Of a stretch of 37,481 nt of DNA, positions 8,475-16,705 are shown in pieces. How positions within the stretch are numbered: the first letter of the stretch is position 1; each line of letters begins with the position of its first letter. The notes under the pieces are model-generated. The model was not told the DNA's origin, did not search any database, and was given only the letters and a program-made list of their open reading frames with translations. The DNA comes from an uncultured Victivallales bacterium (GTDB lineage Bacteria > Verrucomicrobiota > Lentisphaeria > Victivallales > UBA1829), in the NCBI GenBank assembly GCA_934661375.1, contig CAKUJH010000033.1, forward strand, positions 1 through 37,481. Reading direction: 5' to 3'. The translations under genes were made by a program, and so were the position numbers.

Positions 8475-9629
8475 TTATTCAGCCGGCGGAGGTTCCGGAT
8501 GTTTCCGGCGGGCGCGGAAAAGCCATCCGGCAATGACGGCGGTAAACGGCGCAACCAGCACCAGGGAAAAGCTGCCGATCAGGGTTTTGACCGTTTCGGC
8601 GGCAACCAGCGTGCTGTTGAGGAAATCCCAGGGGGAAGTTCCCTGCGCGGCAAACATCATCAGCAAGGTGATATAGCCGCCGGAATATGCCAGCAGCAGA
8701 GTGGTGGTCATGGTTCCGACCACACTTCTGCCGATCCGGATTCCGGAACAGATCAGTTCTTTCGCGGGAAGTGACGGATTGTGGTGCGCCACTTCCTCCA
8801 CTCCCGCCGCAATGTCCATGGCAAGATCCATTACCGCTCCGGAACTCGCCAGAATCATGGCTCCGATGAAAATATCCTGCAGGTTCAGAAATTCATACCC
8901 GGAATAAAGCAGTGCCTGCACATACGGCATGGTCGCCCCGTTGATTTTCATCAGATGTCCGAACAGATGCGCCATGCCCAGCCCAGCCAGAATGCCCGCC
9001 CCCGAACCCGCGAAGGCGGCAAAACCTTTCCGGGTTACACCCGCAACCAGGTAGACTATGACTGCGGTCAGCAGGCATACACTTCCGAAGATGGTCCAGC
9101 TGGCGGGCCAGCCGCGCAATGCCAGCGGAATCACAGCTTTCCAGATTACCAGACAGCTGAACACAAAGCTGAACAGGGCTTTGGTACCGGTCCATCCGCC
9201 GAAAACGCACAGCAGCAGACAGAATCCGCCGAAGAGCAGGAGTCCCCATCCGCTGCGGCTGTGATCCTGCGCAATCAGCACGGCGTTCTCCGGACGATCC
9301 GACGGCTGAAGAATGACGATTGCCGTATCGCCCGGCTCAAATTCCTTGTCCAGTTCCAGCTGGGCGCGGAGTTCATTGCTGGCATGAAAGACCTGTCCCT
9401 TGAAGAAGCCGTCCAGCATCCGCACCGTCAGTTTCTGAGAGCCGAACCGGACAAGACCGTGCTGCATCACGGCGGTATTGTCCACTGTAATCACTTCCGC
9501 CCGAACCCGTTTTCCCGTCTGTGCGGCGGGGTGCGGGGGCGGCGGAATGAAATACAGCACGATGCAGCAGATCAGTACCGCGATCAGGAAAATTCCTTCC
9601 TGTTTCGGCAGCGGAAACAGCCGTTTCAT
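8475..9629 (-). CDS. YibE/F family membrane protein
   Basis: A 384-residue integral membrane protein of the YibE/F family. One N-terminal helix (IFLIAVLICCIVLYFI) is followed by an extracytoplasmic beta-rich domain (residues ~40-120, with the conserved GDTAIVIL segment). Seven or eight membrane helices then include the family signature around LYSGYEFLNLQDIFIGAMILASSGAVMDLAMDIA. The function is not established. Its ATG overlaps the stop of the alkaline phosphatase gene (TGATG on the minus strand), so it is translationally coupled and probably works with, or responds to the same signal as, the phosphatase. Confidence 0.85.
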   Translation of the reverse strand: MKRLFPLPKQEGIFLIAVLICCIVLYFIPPPPHPAAQTGKRVRAEVITVDNTAVMQHGLVRFGSQKLTVRMLDGFFKGQVFHASNELRAQLELDKEFEPGDTAIVILQPSDRPENAVLIAQDHSRSGWGLLLFGGFCLLLCVFGGWTGTKALFSFVFSCLVIWKAVIPLALRGWPASWTIFGSVCLLTAVIVYLVAGVTRKGFAAFAGSGAGILAGLGMAHLFGHLMKINGATMPYVQALLYSGYEFLNLQDIFIGAMILASSGAVMDLAMDIAAGVEEVAHHNPSLPAKELICSGIRIGRSVVGTMTTTLLLAYSGGYITLLMMFAAQGTSPWDFLNSTLVAAETVKTLIGSFSLVLVAPFTAVIAGWLFRARRKHPEPPPAE

Positions 9630-10960
9630 CAGAAGATCGATTTCAGTTTTTTGGCAATGTCGGTGTTGTCGAGGAAGCCGGTGAAGATTTCCGCGCCGAC
9701 ACCGGAACTGGTGGTCAGCACGGGCAGGGCGGTATGGGAACCGCTGGTCCAGCCGATACCGGCTTTGGCGTTCATGACAATGCGCGCTTCATTGCTGAGA
9801 TTGTTGTTTTTGAATGCTTTTTCCAGCTGGGCAATTTCTTTGGCGGACAGCACCATCGGACCTTTGCCGGAGAACTGGAAACCGAAGTCGGCGGTCAGCA
9901 TCTTTTTGGCGTCTTCGAACGAGAATGCCGGGTTGGCTTTCTGCGCCGCGGCGAGTTTCTGTTTGAACTTGCCGACGGAGCATTTCTGATTGGCGAGACG
10001 TTCCATATAAAGCGCATATCCCGTGCCGGCGAAGCCCATGGTCATGCCGCCGGTTTCATGGTCGCCGGTAACGACGATCAACGTTTCCTTCGGATGCTTT
10101 TCCGCGAATTTGACCGCCACCCGGACCGCTTCATCCAGAGCCAGCACTTCGCCGAGGTTGCCGGCGGCTTCGTTGGCGTGTCCGCACCAGTCAATGGCGC
10201 CGCCTTCAATCATCATGAAAAAGCCCTTGGGATTGTCCAGCAGTTCGATGCCTTTGGCGGTGAATTCCGCCAGCGTGGCAATGGAACCGTCGGCGTCAAT
10301 GGCATACGGCAGATTGCCGTCGCTGCCGCGAGCCAGCACTTTGCCGCAGCCGGGTTTGAGAGCCAGCAGATCTTTTTTCGTGCTGACCACTTTATAGCCT
10401 GCCTGTTCCGCCAGTTTGTAAATGGATGCGCCTTTGTATTCCGGAGCTTTTTTGTCGTCGGCATTGGCAACTCCGCCGCCGCCGAAATAATCGAAGCCGG
10501 AGGCAATCAGATCCAGCCCGATGGCGTAATACTGGGAACGGCTCTTCCGATGAGCATAGAACCCGGCGGGGGTGGCATGATTGATGGTGACAGAGGTGAT
10601 GATTCCAATTTTTCTGCCGGTTTTCTGCGCCGCTTCCGCCACCGATTCCAGACGGCGGGTTCCCGCGGCATCCATGCCGATCCGTCCGTTATTGGTTTTT
10701 TCTCCGCAGGCAATGGCTGTGGCCGCGGCTGCGGAGTCTGTAACCAGCGAATCGGCGGAACAGGTACGGGTGGTGGCATGATACTTCAGCGTGTTGAGCG
10801 TGAGCTGACCGTGTCCCTGCTGACGGGCAAATTCGTCGGCAATCATGCGCTGCGGCGTGGACATGCCGTCTCCGATGAACAGGAATACGTACTTGGGGTT
10901 TTGAGCGCAAAGGCTCAAGGCGGCAAACAGGATTACGAGAACTGAAACAAATCTTTTCAC
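9629..10960 (-). CDS. Alkaline phosphatase, PhoA family
   Basis: A 443-residue secreted phosphomonoesterase. Residues 1-19 (MKRFVSVLVILFAALSLCA) form a signal peptide. Catalytic and metal-binding motifs are present: FIGDGMS, the nucleophile serine in VTDSAAAATAIACG, the metal-binding VTGDHETGGM, and the C-terminal SHTALPVLTTSSGVGAE. It should release phosphate from organic phosphates in the periplasm. The start is GTG at 10960, supported by AAGGAG 8 nt upstream; no ATG fits. It leads a two-gene operon with the YibE/F gene. A promoter with an extended -10 lies ~90 nt upstream. No Pho box was recognised. Confidence 0.93.
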   Translation of the reverse strand: MKRFVSVLVILFAALSLCAQNPKYVFLFIGDGMSTPQRMIADEFARQQGHGQLTLNTLKYHATTRTCSADSLVTDSAAAATAIACGEKTNNGRIGMDAAGTRRLESVAEAAQKTGRKIGIITSVTINHATPAGFYAHRKSRSQYYAIGLDLIASGFDYFGGGGVANADDKKAPEYKGASIYKLAEQAGYKVVSTKKDLLALKPGCGKVLARGSDGNLPYAIDADGSIATLAEFTAKGIELLDNPKGFFMMIEGGAIDWCGHANEAAGNLGEVLALDEAVRVAVKFAEKHPKETLIVVTGDHETGGMTMGFAGTGYALYMERLANQKCSVGKFKQKLAAAQKANPAFSFEDAKKMLTADFGFQFSGKGPMVLSAKEIAQLEKAFKNNNLSNEARIVMNAKAGIGWTSGSHTALPVLTTSSGVGAEIFTGFLDNTDIAKKLKSIF

Positions 10961-11045
10961 GCTGGCATCTCCTTGCTGGCTTGATTAAATAAAAATTTCA
11001 CGGCGGAGTTCCGGGGCAAATCCCTGCTCCCGCACGGTCTGATAT

Positions 11046-11074
11046 ACTTTAGCATTCAAACTGTTTTTTTGCAA
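11046..11074 (-). promoter_or_regulatory. Promoter for alkaline phosphatase and YibE/F
   Basis: On the minus strand, TTGCAA (11074-11069) and TAAAGT (11051-11046) are 17 nt apart, with TGC before the -10. The leader to the GTG is ~80 nt. Confidence 0.55.
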
Positions 11075-11138
11075 ACGGAAAAGAATGGACAGCGGATTTT
11101 TTTTCATGAAAAAGACGTTCACATTCCGGAAACAGGTT

Positions 11139-11960
11139 TCAATCACCCAGCACTACTTTTTCCACGCGCGGACGGGTCTGTTCTCCCAGAAAACGACACG
11201 CGCTTTCCTGAATGTCCGACGGCAGATCCGTCATGAAAAAACGTGATTTTCCGGTTTGTTTCGGATTCGCACTCAACGAATGTTCCTGAAGAAAACGGGT
11301 GAGCTGCACTGCACATGCCGCCGCACTGTCCAGAATTTTCAGTGAATTGCCGAAATAATGCTCCAGCGCTTTCCGGAAAACCGGATAATGAGTACAGCCC
11401 AGCAGCAGCGCATCTGTCGGATTGCGCCGGACACTGGAAAGATAGAGGTCAAGGACATGGAAAGTGAGCGGTTCATCGCAGATGCCTTCTTCCGCGAATG
11501 GGACCAGCAGCGGGCAGGCAATGGTTTCGACGATGAGTCCGGGATTGACCGCATGAAGTGCACGGCGGTAGGCGTCGCTGTTGACTGTCGCCCTGGTGGC
11601 AATCACGGTAACGCTTTCCGCACAGCTTTCCACAACAGCCTGGACTCCGGCTTCAATCACCCCTGTCATCGGCAGGTCCGGATACATCTGCTGGACGTGT
11701 CCAAGCGCCACCGCGGAAACAGTGTTGCACGCAGCCACAATCATTTTCACTCCGCGCCGGAACAGAAATTCCACATCCTGCTCGGCAAAATGACGGATGG
11801 CTTCCTCCGATTTTACTCCGTATGGAACTCGCGCCGTATCACCGAGGTAGATGATATGTTCCGACGGCAGGGCGCGGCGCAGTGCCGCTGCGACAGTCAA
11901 GCCGCCGATTCCCGAATCGAAAACGCCGATTGGCCGGTTGTCATATTTTTTGCGGATCAT
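11139..11960 (-). CDS. murI: Glutamate racemase
   Basis: A 273-residue cytoplasmic racemase making D-glutamate for peptidoglycan. The N-terminal IGVFDSGIGGLTV motif and both catalytic cysteines are present, in VAACNTVSA and LLGCTHYPVF. The length is normal. The ATG overlaps the stop of the upstream GGCT/amidoligase-like gene (ATGA), making it the last gene of a four-gene operon. D- or L-glutamate is therefore a likely shared metabolite of this operon, which is inference from context. No classical terminator was seen between its stop and the phosphatase promoter. Confidence 0.94.
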   Translation of the reverse strand: MIRKKYDNRPIGVFDSGIGGLTVAAALRRALPSEHIIYLGDTARVPYGVKSEEAIRHFAEQDVEFLFRRGVKMIVAACNTVSAVALGHVQQMYPDLPMTGVIEAGVQAVVESCAESVTVIATRATVNSDAYRRALHAVNPGLIVETIACPLLVPFAEEGICDEPLTFHVLDLYLSSVRRNPTDALLLGCTHYPVFRKALEHYFGNSLKILDSAAACAVQLTRFLQEHSLSANPKQTGKSRFFMTDLPSDIQESACRFLGEQTRPRVEKVVLGD

Positions 11961-13951
11961 GGCTGCGTCTCCTGCTGTCCGGAACGGTTGCGTTCGATCC
12001 AGGCATTCTTTTCAAACAGCGTGAAAGCGATATTTTCCATTGCCGCCCGGCGGCGCTTGCCCAGTCCGGTGCATTGATGTTCCTCCATGATGCCGCGTTC
12101 CACTGTGTCCAGAAACGAATAGATTTCGGCCCGGCGCAGCGGCTGCGGGTTGGCTGCCCAGCTCCGCAGAAAAGTCTGTTCCGGCAGTTCCGCGCATCCT
12201 TTGGGCGGAATGGAAAGCGGCCGGGCATGAGTTCCGAACTGATAGCCTTTCAAGGCGATGATCACGTTGGAATAGTCGGTTTCCTCCGCGTGCAGACGCA
12301 TGAACTTATACTCCATGACATCGGCGGCTTCGTCCTGACTCTGGTCCGGGCGGCTGTAATGATACTTGCGCGAAGAAAAGTTCAGCGATCCCATCATATT
12401 GGTATCCAGTTCCCGGTTGAATATACGCCATTCGCGGAGCTGTCCGTTTTCATCCTTGCGCAGATCCCCGCCCAGCATGAGCAGACACGCCAGATCGCTT
12501 TCCCTGTGCGGTTTCTGCGCGTCGTGAAACATTTTATGACGCGGCAGTTCCATGGAGATATGCAGACTGTGCGGAGGAATTCCCAGGAAACGCACGGCTT
12601 CGTTGATGAGTTTGGACATAGCCCACGGACAATCGAACAGGGGCAGGGAAAGGTCGCCGATGATGTTGAAGCGTCCGAAGGCATATTCAAAGAACCCGCG
12701 GTGTCGTTCATTGCCTGTCATGATTTCGCGGTGTGAATCGACATGACCGCCCATGCGCCAGGTGCGCCGCTGCAAGTCAAAATCATTGAACCAGTAAAAA
12801 CCGTCGAAATAAGGGTCTTCGCCGGGTTCGCCCACGACTGCGCGCGCCCCCAGATAACTGAATTCCAGTTCCGCTCCCAGCGGAGTCGGCGTGGAATGCC
12901 AGTGGGTTTCCACATAATCGCAGATGCCGCGCATTTCCTCCCGGCAGTAGATTTCCTCCACCAGATTGATGCACAGTACGGCGTAATCCCGGTACAGACG
13001 CCCCGGCACGATGCGGTCGAGGGATTTATCCTTCATCATGGCTTCGATTTTCACGCTGTGGCGGTTGTAATAAAGAAATCCCAGAAGCAGAGCCAGTCCG
13101 TGCCGGAAATATTTCCGTGACAGCCGGACCGCATCGGGGAACTGATGCCGGATGAGTTCCACCAACTGGTTGAAGATGATATGTTTACACGCCAGCTTGA
13201 TGTAGTTGTCGGCATAAGGGCGGAGTTCTTCGCGTTCCAGCACTTTGGAAAGCAGCGGTGGCTTGGCGTCGTTGAACGCCTGAATCATGATGTAGTTGCA
13301 GATGTAATTGCCGTCGAAGTGGGATTCAATCAGGGAATCGACTTCCGAACCCATGAGTTCCCGCAGCGCCCGGCGGGTGATGTCCCGGCGGTCCGGGTCT
13401 ATCTTCTCTATGATCTGGTCGATCTTGCGTTCCAGATACAGACTGTAACGGTCTTCGAACAGAATTTCCTTGCCGAAGGAACGCTGCAGAGCCGGAATAT
13501 TGCCGACATACGTCATGCAGCGCCGCCGCCGGTTGTCTTCCGTCCGCACAACCACCACCCGGCGGAAATACAGCTTGCCTTCGTCTTCGAACGCATCCAG
13601 ACGCGCCAGTTCCTCCGGCGTCAGATTCTTGAGCAGACGTCCCGGCGCAGTTGCTCCATGCTGTTTGACCACGAAATAGAAGGCGCCGGGGGGGACAACG
13701 CGCATGTAATTGTGCAGGACTGCCGGTTCGCTTTCCACTTTCCGGTTGAGCAGCAGCCGGACATGCTGATCGCTGACCAGTGTGCCATAGACAAACAGGT
13801 CGACATGGTCTTCATGCACACCATGGAAATCATCCCGGATCTGAACTGCTTCCTGTTCCGTATGATGGCAATGACCCGCAGCAGGCGGATCATGTTTTAC
13901 TGGATTTCCAGCAGAACCGCTGTCTCGTCGCATTGATCCTTTTTCGCACAT
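11957..13951 (-). CDS. GGCT-domain / amidoligase-like fusion protein
   Basis: A ~664-residue protein with two recognisable halves. Residues ~50-150 look like a gamma-glutamylcyclotransferase/AIG2 domain: DLFVYGTL at its start and the catalytic-glutamate region LARLDAFEDEG. A helical middle (~160-350) precedes a C-terminal region with motifs reminiscent of the glutamine-synthetase-fold amidoligases: GAELEF (~359-364), DSHREI (~405-410), LHISMEL (~463-469) and VMEYKFMRL (~545-553). The amidoligase call is by motif order and needs a profile search. The start is uncertain: ATG 13951, ATG 13933 and TTG 13960 are all in frame, and all overlap the acetyltransferase gene. Its stop overlaps the murI start. 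Gamma-glutamyl amide formation and cleavage is the inferred theme. Confidence 0.7.
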   Translation of the reverse strand: MCEKGSMRRDSGSAGNPVKHDPPAAGHCHHTEQEAVQIRDDFHGVHEDHVDLFVYGTLVSDQHVRLLLNRKVESEPAVLHNYMRVVPPGAFYFVVKQHGATAPGRLLKNLTPEELARLDAFEDEGKLYFRRVVVVRTEDNRRRRCMTYVGNIPALQRSFGKEILFEDRYSLYLERKIDQIIEKIDPDRRDITRRALRELMGSEVDSLIESHFDGNYICNYIMIQAFNDAKPPLLSKVLEREELRPYADNYIKLACKHIIFNQLVELIRHQFPDAVRLSRKYFRHGLALLLGFLYYNRHSVKIEAMMKDKSLDRIVPGRLYRDYAVLCINLVEEIYCREEMRGICDYVETHWHSTPTPLGAELEFSYLGARAVVGEPGEDPYFDGFYWFNDFDLQRRTWRMGGHVDSHREIMTGNERHRGFFEYAFGRFNIIGDLSLPLFDCPWAMSKLINEAVRFLGIPPHSLHISMELPRHKMFHDAQKPHRESDLACLLMLGGDLRKDENGQLREWRIFNRELDTNMMGSLNFSSRKYHYSRPDQSQDEAADVMEYKFMRLHAEETDYSNVIIALKGYQFGTHARPLSIPPKGCAELPEQTFLRSWAANPQPLRRAEIYSFLDTVERGIMEEHQCTGLGKRRRAAMENIAFTLFEKNAWIERNRSGQQETQP

Positions 13952-14367
13952 ATTGCACAATCGCTCCAGATTTTCTGCGGAAACATTTCCTTGTCCACAA
14001 TATGGAAACCGAGCCGGCAGAAGAAATGCGCCCGGTATGTCAAGGCAAAGACCCGTGCGGCGATTCCCTGCTTCCGCAGATGTTCCACTGCGCCGGAGAC
14101 CAGTTTGGAACCGATGCCCCGGTTGACCCAGTTCTTCTTGACTGCAAGGGACCGGACTTCATACAGATTGTCGCCGTAATGCCGCAGAGCCAGACAGCAG
14201 ACAAACTCACCGTCCGTTTCCCCTACCCGGAAATTCTTGAGTTTTTCCAGAATGTCTTCGCGTGTCCGTCCCAGCAGCAGATGCTCCTGCGCATATTCTG
14301 TCAGCAGAGCGCGGATATTGTCCACATCCGTTTCCACGGCGGGGCGGACGATAAGAGTTTCAGTCAT
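13897..14367 (-). CDS. GNAT acetyltransferase, ArgA-like N-acetylglutamate synthase
   Basis: A 156-residue single-domain GNAT enzyme. The acetyl-CoA loop is in VRSLAVKKNWVNRGIGSKLV. The C-terminus has a cysteine-containing tail (FPQKIWSDCAICAKKDQCDETAVLLEI) like the short N-acetylglutamate synthases of actinobacteria and several other phyla. The likely reaction is acetyl-CoA plus L-glutamate to N-acetylglutamate, the first step of arginine synthesis. The ATG at 14367 is chosen because it overlaps the accA stop by 8 nt and begins right at the domain; an upstream in-frame start at 14430 would lie deep inside accA. It overlaps the GGCT-fusion gene downstream. Confidence 0.78.
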   Translation of the reverse strand: MTETLIVRPAVETDVDNIRALLTEYAQEHLLLGRTREDILEKLKNFRVGETDGEFVCCLALRHYGDNLYEVRSLAVKKNWVNRGIGSKLVSGAVEHLRKQGIAARVFALTYRAHFFCRLGFHIVDKEMFPQKIWSDCAICAKKDQCDETAVLLEIQ

Positions 14368-15346
14368 TTCCTGCCGTGTCCTTTTTCCCTGGCGGTTCGT
14401 GATAGAATGCGATCTGACGGAATCTTTCATACCGTGATTTCTTCAGGTTTTCCGGAGAAATTCCTTTCAGGGAATCCAGGGTTTCCATCAATGATTTTTT
14501 CAGCAGTTCCGCTGCTTTGTCATAATCTTTATGGGCTCCGCCGAGCGGTTCTTTGATGACGCCGTCGACCAAGCCCAGTTTCTTGAGATCGCGTGCGGTC
14601 AGGTGCAGTGCCTCCGCCGCTTTTTCGGAGAATGCGCGGTCTTTCCAGAGAATGGCGGCGCAGCCTTCCGGCGTGATAACGGAATAATAGGCGTTTTCCA
14701 TGATCAGCACTTTGTTGCCGACGCCGATTCCCAGCGCACCGCCGCTTCCGCCTTCGCCGATCACAATGCAGACCACCGGAACCGTCAGTGCAAACATGTC
14801 GCGGAGGTTGACCGCAATGGCTTCGCCGATGTGCCGTTCTTCTGAAGCCACTCCCGGAAATGCCCCCGGAGTGTCAATGAACGTGACAATCGGAATTTTT
14901 GCCAGCTGGGCTACATTCATCAGACGCAGCGCCTTGCGGTATCCTTCCGGATGCGGACACCCGAAATTCCGGAAGACGTTTTCCTTGGTGTTGCGTCCTT
15001 TCTGCGTTCCGATCACCATGACCGGCTGTCCGTTCAGCTTGGCAAAACCGCCCACAACCGCCGGGTCGTCGGCAAATCTCCGGTCTCCGTGAAATTCCAG
15101 AAAATCGGTGAATATGCGTTCGATATAGTCAAGAGTGTAAGGACGGTTCGGGTGACGCGCCAGCTGAACTCTTTGCCAGGGCGAGAGATTCGAATAAATG
15201 GCGGCCTTGGTTTCGTCAATCCGCTGTTTCAGCGTTTTGAGTTCTTCCGCGATTTCCGGATTGCTGCTCAGGGCTTCTTCCAGTTCGGCCTGCCGCGCAG
15301 CCATCTGTTCGATCGGTTTTTCAAAATCCAAAATGATTTCAGGCAT
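14360..15346 (-). CDS. accA: Acetyl-CoA carboxylase carboxyltransferase subunit alpha
   Basis: A 328-residue cytoplasmic subunit that, with AccD, transfers carboxyl from carboxybiotin to acetyl-CoA in fatty-acid synthesis. It starts IILDFEKPIEQM and carries the family's conserved core: RFADDPAVVGG, GRNTKENVFRNFGCPHPEGYRKALRL (in part), IDTPGAFPGVASEERHIGEAI and GEGGSGGALGIGVG. The ATG at 15346 has GGAGA ~7 nt upstream and matches normal family length; the longer in-frame start at 15415 is rejected. It is the first gene of the accA, argA-like, GGCT-fusion, murI operon. accD is not in the window. Confidence 0.94.
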   Translation of the reverse strand: MPEIILDFEKPIEQMAARQAELEEALSSNPEIAEELKTLKQRIDETKAAIYSNLSPWQRVQLARHPNRPYTLDYIERIFTDFLEFHGDRRFADDPAVVGGFAKLNGQPVMVIGTQKGRNTKENVFRNFGCPHPEGYRKALRLMNVAQLAKIPIVTFIDTPGAFPGVASEERHIGEAIAVNLRDMFALTVPVVCIVIGEGGSGGALGIGVGNKVLIMENAYYSVITPEGCAAILWKDRAFSEKAAEALHLTARDLKKLGLVDGVIKEPLGGAHKDYDKAAELLKKSLMETLDSLKGISPENLKKSRYERFRQIAFYHEPPGKKDTAGND

Positions 15347-15379
15347 AGTAATGTCTCCGCTAACTCGGTTATTCAGTTT

Positions 15380-15408
15380 ACTATACACCCTTCTTTCGAT
15401 ATTTTCCA
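15380..15408 (-). promoter_or_regulatory. Promoter for the accA operon
   Basis: On the minus strand, TGGAAA (15408-15403) and TATAGT (15385-15380) are 17 nt apart, ~35 nt before the accA start codon. Confidence 0.5.
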
Positions 15409-15503
15409 GTCTCAATGCAAAAAAAACGCATGAACCGTCGTGAAATCAATCCGGAACCTGGCAGAGTCCCTCCGCGTTTGCAGAACATTTGTTCATTCCG
15501 GAC

Positions 15504-15532
15504 TTGACAAAATGTTTTTATCATGTTATTTT
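15504..15532 (+). promoter_or_regulatory. Promoter for the TPR genes
   Basis: TTGACA at 15504-15509 and TATTTT at 15527-15532 are 17 nt apart, with TGT before the -10. It lies 24 nt before the leader ORF at 15556. Confidence 0.65.
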
Positions 15533-15555
15533 TACCACTGTAATTGGGAGAAAAA

Positions 15556-15600
15556 ATGAAAAAACTGATTTTATGCATGACGGGCAGAGACGGACAATGA
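15556..15600 (+). CDS. 14-residue leader ORF before TPR gene 1
   Basis: ATG at 15556 follows GGGAG (15547-15551), the best ribosome-binding site in this area. It encodes MKKLILCMTGRDGQ and ends in a TGA (15598-15600) overlapping the next ATG as ATGA. Its first 28 nt (15556-15583) are identical to 16712-16739, the signal-peptide start of TPR gene 2. It is therefore probably a leftover gene start that now drives translation of the next ORF by coupling. Translation is inferred from the ribosome-binding site only. Confidence 0.45.
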   Translation: MKKLILCMTGRDGQ

Positions 15601-16673
15601 AACGGCGGATTGTTCTGATGGTATTTGTACTGCTGTCTGCCGCGGCTGCCGCTGTTGTTCTGTGGAAAGTATTTTTCGCGGAAGAAACGTATGATCAGCT
15701 TGCAGCCAGAGGGTGTGAACTTTGCGGAAAAAGCTGGGATGCGTTGAACCAGAATGACTATGATCGGGTGGAACAGTTAGCCGGGCAGCTGCTGGACTTA
15801 TGCGGAAAATTACCGGAAAATGATAAAAACCGGCATGAAATGGCTTTCACTGCATACGGTCATCTCGGATTTGTCCACTTTTACAAAAGTTACCGCAGGA
15901 GTATATACTGGATTGACAAAGCACTGGAGCAATTTGCAGCGTCGTCTGAAGCAAGCGAACCGTTCACGAATCTTGCGTATGAACTGATGCTTTTTGAAGT
16001 GCATATACTGGCGGAGGGCCTTGATGATATTGAGCGCGGAGAGCAGCGTCTGAAGCAGGCGGAAAAGATATTTTCCAAGCTCAAAAAGGAATATGATTCC
16101 AAAACACAGGATTCCGAATGGGTTCCGTATAAACAGAAAGACGTGAATTTACTCTGGCGAATGTGCGAATTTTATGACAATGCAGGGGTTGTGTATAAGG
16201 CAAAAAAGAAATGGAATGAGGCTCTGCGCTGTTTTCTGCAGGAAAAAGAATGTGTTGACCGGTTGTCTCCCGACAATCTTCTGGAGCTCGGATTTGTGCA
16301 TCGTAATCTCTGCGTGATATACGCTGCACTTAAACAATGGGATGAATGTGAAAAAAACGCGATGGAAGCATGGAAATGTTTCCGTCAAAAAGACAGGTTT
16401 AATATAAAAACATACCTCGAATTAATGAGGGCATTGGCGAAACAGGGAAAGTATACAGAAGCGCTGCAGGTATCGGAATCCAGTCTGGAATGGTTCTGCC
16501 GCAGACGGCTTTCCGCAGAGGACAGGAGAGAGGTGGCAAAAATTTATTACTGCATGAGCCGGCTGTATGAAAAAAAAGACAACAGAACGAAATCGGAAGA
16601 ATGCAGAAAGGCGGCAGTCCGGCGTTTGGGTCTGCCGGCTTTGCAGAACACCTGCGACCTCGGTTTTTTATGA
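15597..16673 (+). CDS. TPR-like protein 1 with N-terminal membrane anchor
   Basis: A 358-residue protein of unknown function. Residues ~4-27 (IVLMVFVLLSAAAAAVVLWKVFF) form a membrane anchor or uncleaved signal, with the rest outside the cytoplasm. The body is helical, with repeats of the tetratricopeptide kind, such as YDNAGVVYKAKKKWNEALRCF and MSRLYEKKDNRTKSEECRKAAV. It is paralogous to the next gene, with similar C-terminal halves ending in the ...EECxxAA pattern. The ATG at 15597 has no strong ribosome-binding site of its own but overlaps the stop of the 14-codon leader ORF, suggesting coupled translation. A role as a protein-binding scaffold is only a guess. Confidence 0.75.
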   Translation: MKRRIVLMVFVLLSAAAAAVVLWKVFFAEETYDQLAARGCELCGKSWDALNQNDYDRVEQLAGQLLDLCGKLPENDKNRHEMAFTAYGHLGFVHFYKSYRRSIYWIDKALEQFAASSEASEPFTNLAYELMLFEVHILAEGLDDIERGEQRLKQAEKIFSKLKKEYDSKTQDSEWVPYKQKDVNLLWRMCEFYDNAGVVYKAKKKWNEALRCFLQEKECVDRLSPDNLLELGFVHRNLCVIYAALKQWDECEKNAMEAWKCFRQKDRFNIKTYLELMRALAKQGKYTEALQVSESSLEWFCRRRLSAEDRREVAKIYYCMSRLYEKKDNRTKSEECRKAAVRRLGLPALQNTCDLGFL

Positions 16674-16705
16674 AAACAGTATATGTGCAAACTGGGAGGT
16701 TTTGA

